Below are positions 62,593-64,000 of a stretch of 64,000 nt of DNA, piece after piece; the first letter of the stretch is position 1, and every line of letters begins with the position of its first letter. Location of the stretch: the NCBI RefSeq assembly GCF_002760665.1, contig NZ_PDOB01000008.1:1-64000 (forward strand), read 5' to 3'. The position numbers and the translations under genes are program-made. This DNA is from Massilia psychrophila. Its GTDB lineage: Bacteria; Pseudomonadota; Gammaproteobacteria; Burkholderiales; Burkholderiaceae_D. The notes beneath the pieces were generated by a model, which worked only from the letters and a program-made list of their open reading frames with translations, did no database searches and was not told the origin of the DNA.

Positions 62593-64000
62593 TTAGTGCA
62601 GCGTGACAATACCGGATGCGACCGTAGAGACGCTCATATCGACGATGCCGACCAGTTTGACGACACTATCTGCGCCATTTTGGTACGTAGTGGCATCGGA
62701 ATGGTCAGTGACGACGTAGGTGTTGCCGCCAAAGACAAAATACGCCAATGCACCGGCTGCAACGCCAACTTCACCTTTACCGGCAGTAGCCGCGTCCAGG
62801 TAATCCTGGAACACTGCGGTGCCAGCCAGCGTCAGCGAGACCTTGTTCAGAGCGCCTGCACCCGCGCCGAAGTTGATCTTCATGCCAGCGTGCGCATCCA
62901 TGATGGTGCTGTACGAGTTGCCGTTTGCCGCAGAGGCGGTGAAGTTGATGACATCGGCGCCGGTGCCGGTGGTGATGGTGTTGACACCACCGCCAACCGA
63001 GATCGTGTCCACGCCCGTGCCGCCGACGTAGGTATTGTTACCCGACGTTGCGGTAAAGGTATTCGAACCATTGCCCAGCGAAACGGTGTTGTTACCCGAG
63101 CCAACCGTGACGAAATCGATTTTCGCGCCGCCGGTGATCGTGTTGTTACCGTCGCCGGCGTTGACGCTGTTGCTGGCGCCTTCACCGAGGGTGATGACGT
63201 TCGACGTATTGCCTGCGGTGACGACGTCATTCCCTGCGCCACCGGTGTAGGTGACGGCTTTGGTCGCTGCGACGAAGTTGACGGTGTTGGTACCGCTTGC
63301 GCTACCCTTGATCGACGCTGCTGCTGCCAGGGCGCCCGAAGTGAACGCGAAGCCGCCCAGGGTGATGCCGCTTGCATCGACCGAGGTCAAGGCGGCGCCG
63401 TCTGCAGTCAAGACCAGGCCGGCGTTACCGCCAACGGTGATTGATTTTGCCGAATTGCCCGACACTGCGAACGAATCGCTGAAGGTACCGGAAGCTTTCG
63501 CTTGCGTATCGGCCGTAGTGATCGCGATGGTTTCCACGTTCAGCGCGGCTACTGCACCAAATACGACGCCAGCGCCCGAACCGTCGGTCAGCGTTACGTT
63601 CAGGACGTCGCTTACACCGGTGATGAACGGGCTGCCGCCGTTGACGTTGTAAGCAGCGCCGGCACCGGTCAGTGCCAGCGTAACGCCGCTGGTCACGTTG
63701 TTGAGCGTCAGGCCATCAGCGCCCGAAACCGACACGTAGTTGTAGGTGCCCAGTACCGACAGATCGACCGTCTCGTTTGAGGCAGCGGTCAAGGTCAGGT
63801 GCTCGAAACCGGTTACCTTGGTGGCGAACACAGCTGACAGCGAAGCGGCTGCGGCAGACGCGGCACTGATCGACAGCGTGTCGGTGCCTGCGCCGCCGGC
63901 GATCGAGCCGCCAGTACCGACGGTAGCCGACGTCATGATGACCGTGTCGTTGCCGTCGCCGGTGACGATTGCCTTGGTGGTGGCGCCAACGGTGACGATG
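62593..64000 (-). CDS. Secreted repeat-rich (RTX/S-layer-like) protein, 5' partial
   Basis: The minus-strand frame is open past the right edge, so at least 469 C-terminal residues are visible and the N-terminus is missing. The sequence is Gly, Asn, Thr, Val and Ala rich with almost no Cys. Degenerate calcium-binding nonapeptide repeats include GGAGTDTLSI, TGDGNDTVI, GGAGNDVVTAG, GDGNNTITGG, GSGNNTVSLGNGSNTF and GGTGVDTISVGGG, predicting a parallel beta-roll. The last 100 residues (from MDAHAGMKINFG to SGIVTLH) form a distinct C-terminal domain likely holding the secretion signal. It is the probable cargo of the transporter downstream; an S-layer or adhesin role is inference. Confidence 0.8.
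   Translation of the reverse strand, partial: IVTVGATTKAIVTGDGNDTVIMTSATVGTGGSIAGGAGTDTLSISAASAAAASLSAVFATKVTGFEHLTLTAASNETVDLSVLGTYNYVSVSGADGLTLNNVTSGVTLALTGAGAAYNVNGGSPFITGVSDVLNVTLTDGSGAGVVFGAVAALNVETIAITTADTQAKASGTFSDSFAVSGNSAKSITVGGNAGLVLTADGAALTSVDASGITLGGFAFTSGALAAAASIKGSASGTNTVNFVAATKAVTYTGGAGNDVVTAGNTSNVITLGEGASNSVNAGDGNNTITGGAKIDFVTVGSGNNTVSLGNGSNTFTATSGNNTYVGGTGVDTISVGGGVNTITTGTGADVINFTASAANGNSYSTIMDAHAGMKINFGAGAGALNKVSLTLAGTAVFQDYLDAATAGKGEVGVAAGALAYFVFGGNTYVVTDHSDATTYQNGADSVVKLVGIVDMSVSTVASGIVTLH

Overview
The window is high-GC DNA of a betaproteobacterium, most probably Oxalobacteraceae (Massilia, Duganella or Janthinobacterium type). The evidence is the chromosomal housekeeping run yebC-purD-hemF-nadD-rsfS-rlmH-maf-rng, the waaF-msbA-waaL lipopolysaccharide block, and the style of the secreted proteins. 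This is inference from gene content; no database was searched. Almost everything is chromosomal. No phage, integrase, transposase, plasmid or CRISPR locus was found.

Layout. 1-5.6 kb: the end of a tripartite RND efflux operon (outer-membrane factor, adaptor, pump). 5.6-9.5 kb: secreted RNase T2, a large-subunit catalase and a DUF883-like stress protein. 10-18 kb is a gene graveyard. An aldarate/uronate catabolic locus (uronate dehydrogenase, galactarate dehydratase, a GntR/FCD regulator, 5-dehydro-4-deoxyglucarate dehydratase) has been eroded by several separate deletions, leaving truncated and chimeric genes. LysR-regulator and cyclophilin remnants lie nearby. Inside this zone sits an apparently intact three-gene set: a SoxYZ-fusion carrier, an exported metallo-beta-lactamase-fold hydrolase and a flavocytochrome-c-type flavoprotein. 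These families usually accompany PQQ dehydrogenases, but none is in the window. An AAA ATPase and tRNA-Thr(CGU) follow.

19.8-33.5 kb: central metabolism and RNA/ribosome genes (fbp, pepN, a quinone reductase with mgsA, then yebC to rng). 33.5-35.3 kb: gene fragments flanking a c-di-GMP-I (GEMM-I) riboswitch upstream of a secreted DUF4402 protein. 35.3-40.2 kb: fdhD translationally coupled to a tungstate ABC transporter (tupBCA), next to an oxalate/formate-type MFS carrier; together they suggest formate dehydrogenase metabolism. 40.5-47.7 kb: one tightly packed operon of acyl-CoA dehydrogenase, acyl-CoA synthetase and a five-gene Liv-type ABC importer. 47.7-52 kb: lipopolysaccharide heptosyltransferase, MsbA and an O-antigen ligase-like protein. 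52.1-52.6 kb: an array of eight 53-bp tandem repeats against the 3' end of dnaE. 56.3-57.8 kb: a small exported Ala/Lys-rich protein and a tRNA hydroxylase (TrhO). 57.8-64 kb: a type I secretion system (TolC, HlyD, PrtD-type ABC) downstream of its likely substrate, a repeat-rich secreted protein running off the window. A perfect CRP-type operator lies in front of the transporter genes.

The most notable items are the serial-deletion decay of the aldarate locus, the isolated Sox-like trio, the 53-bp repeat family with its amplification, the riboswitch-DUF4402 pair and the CRP-type site at the secretion operon.
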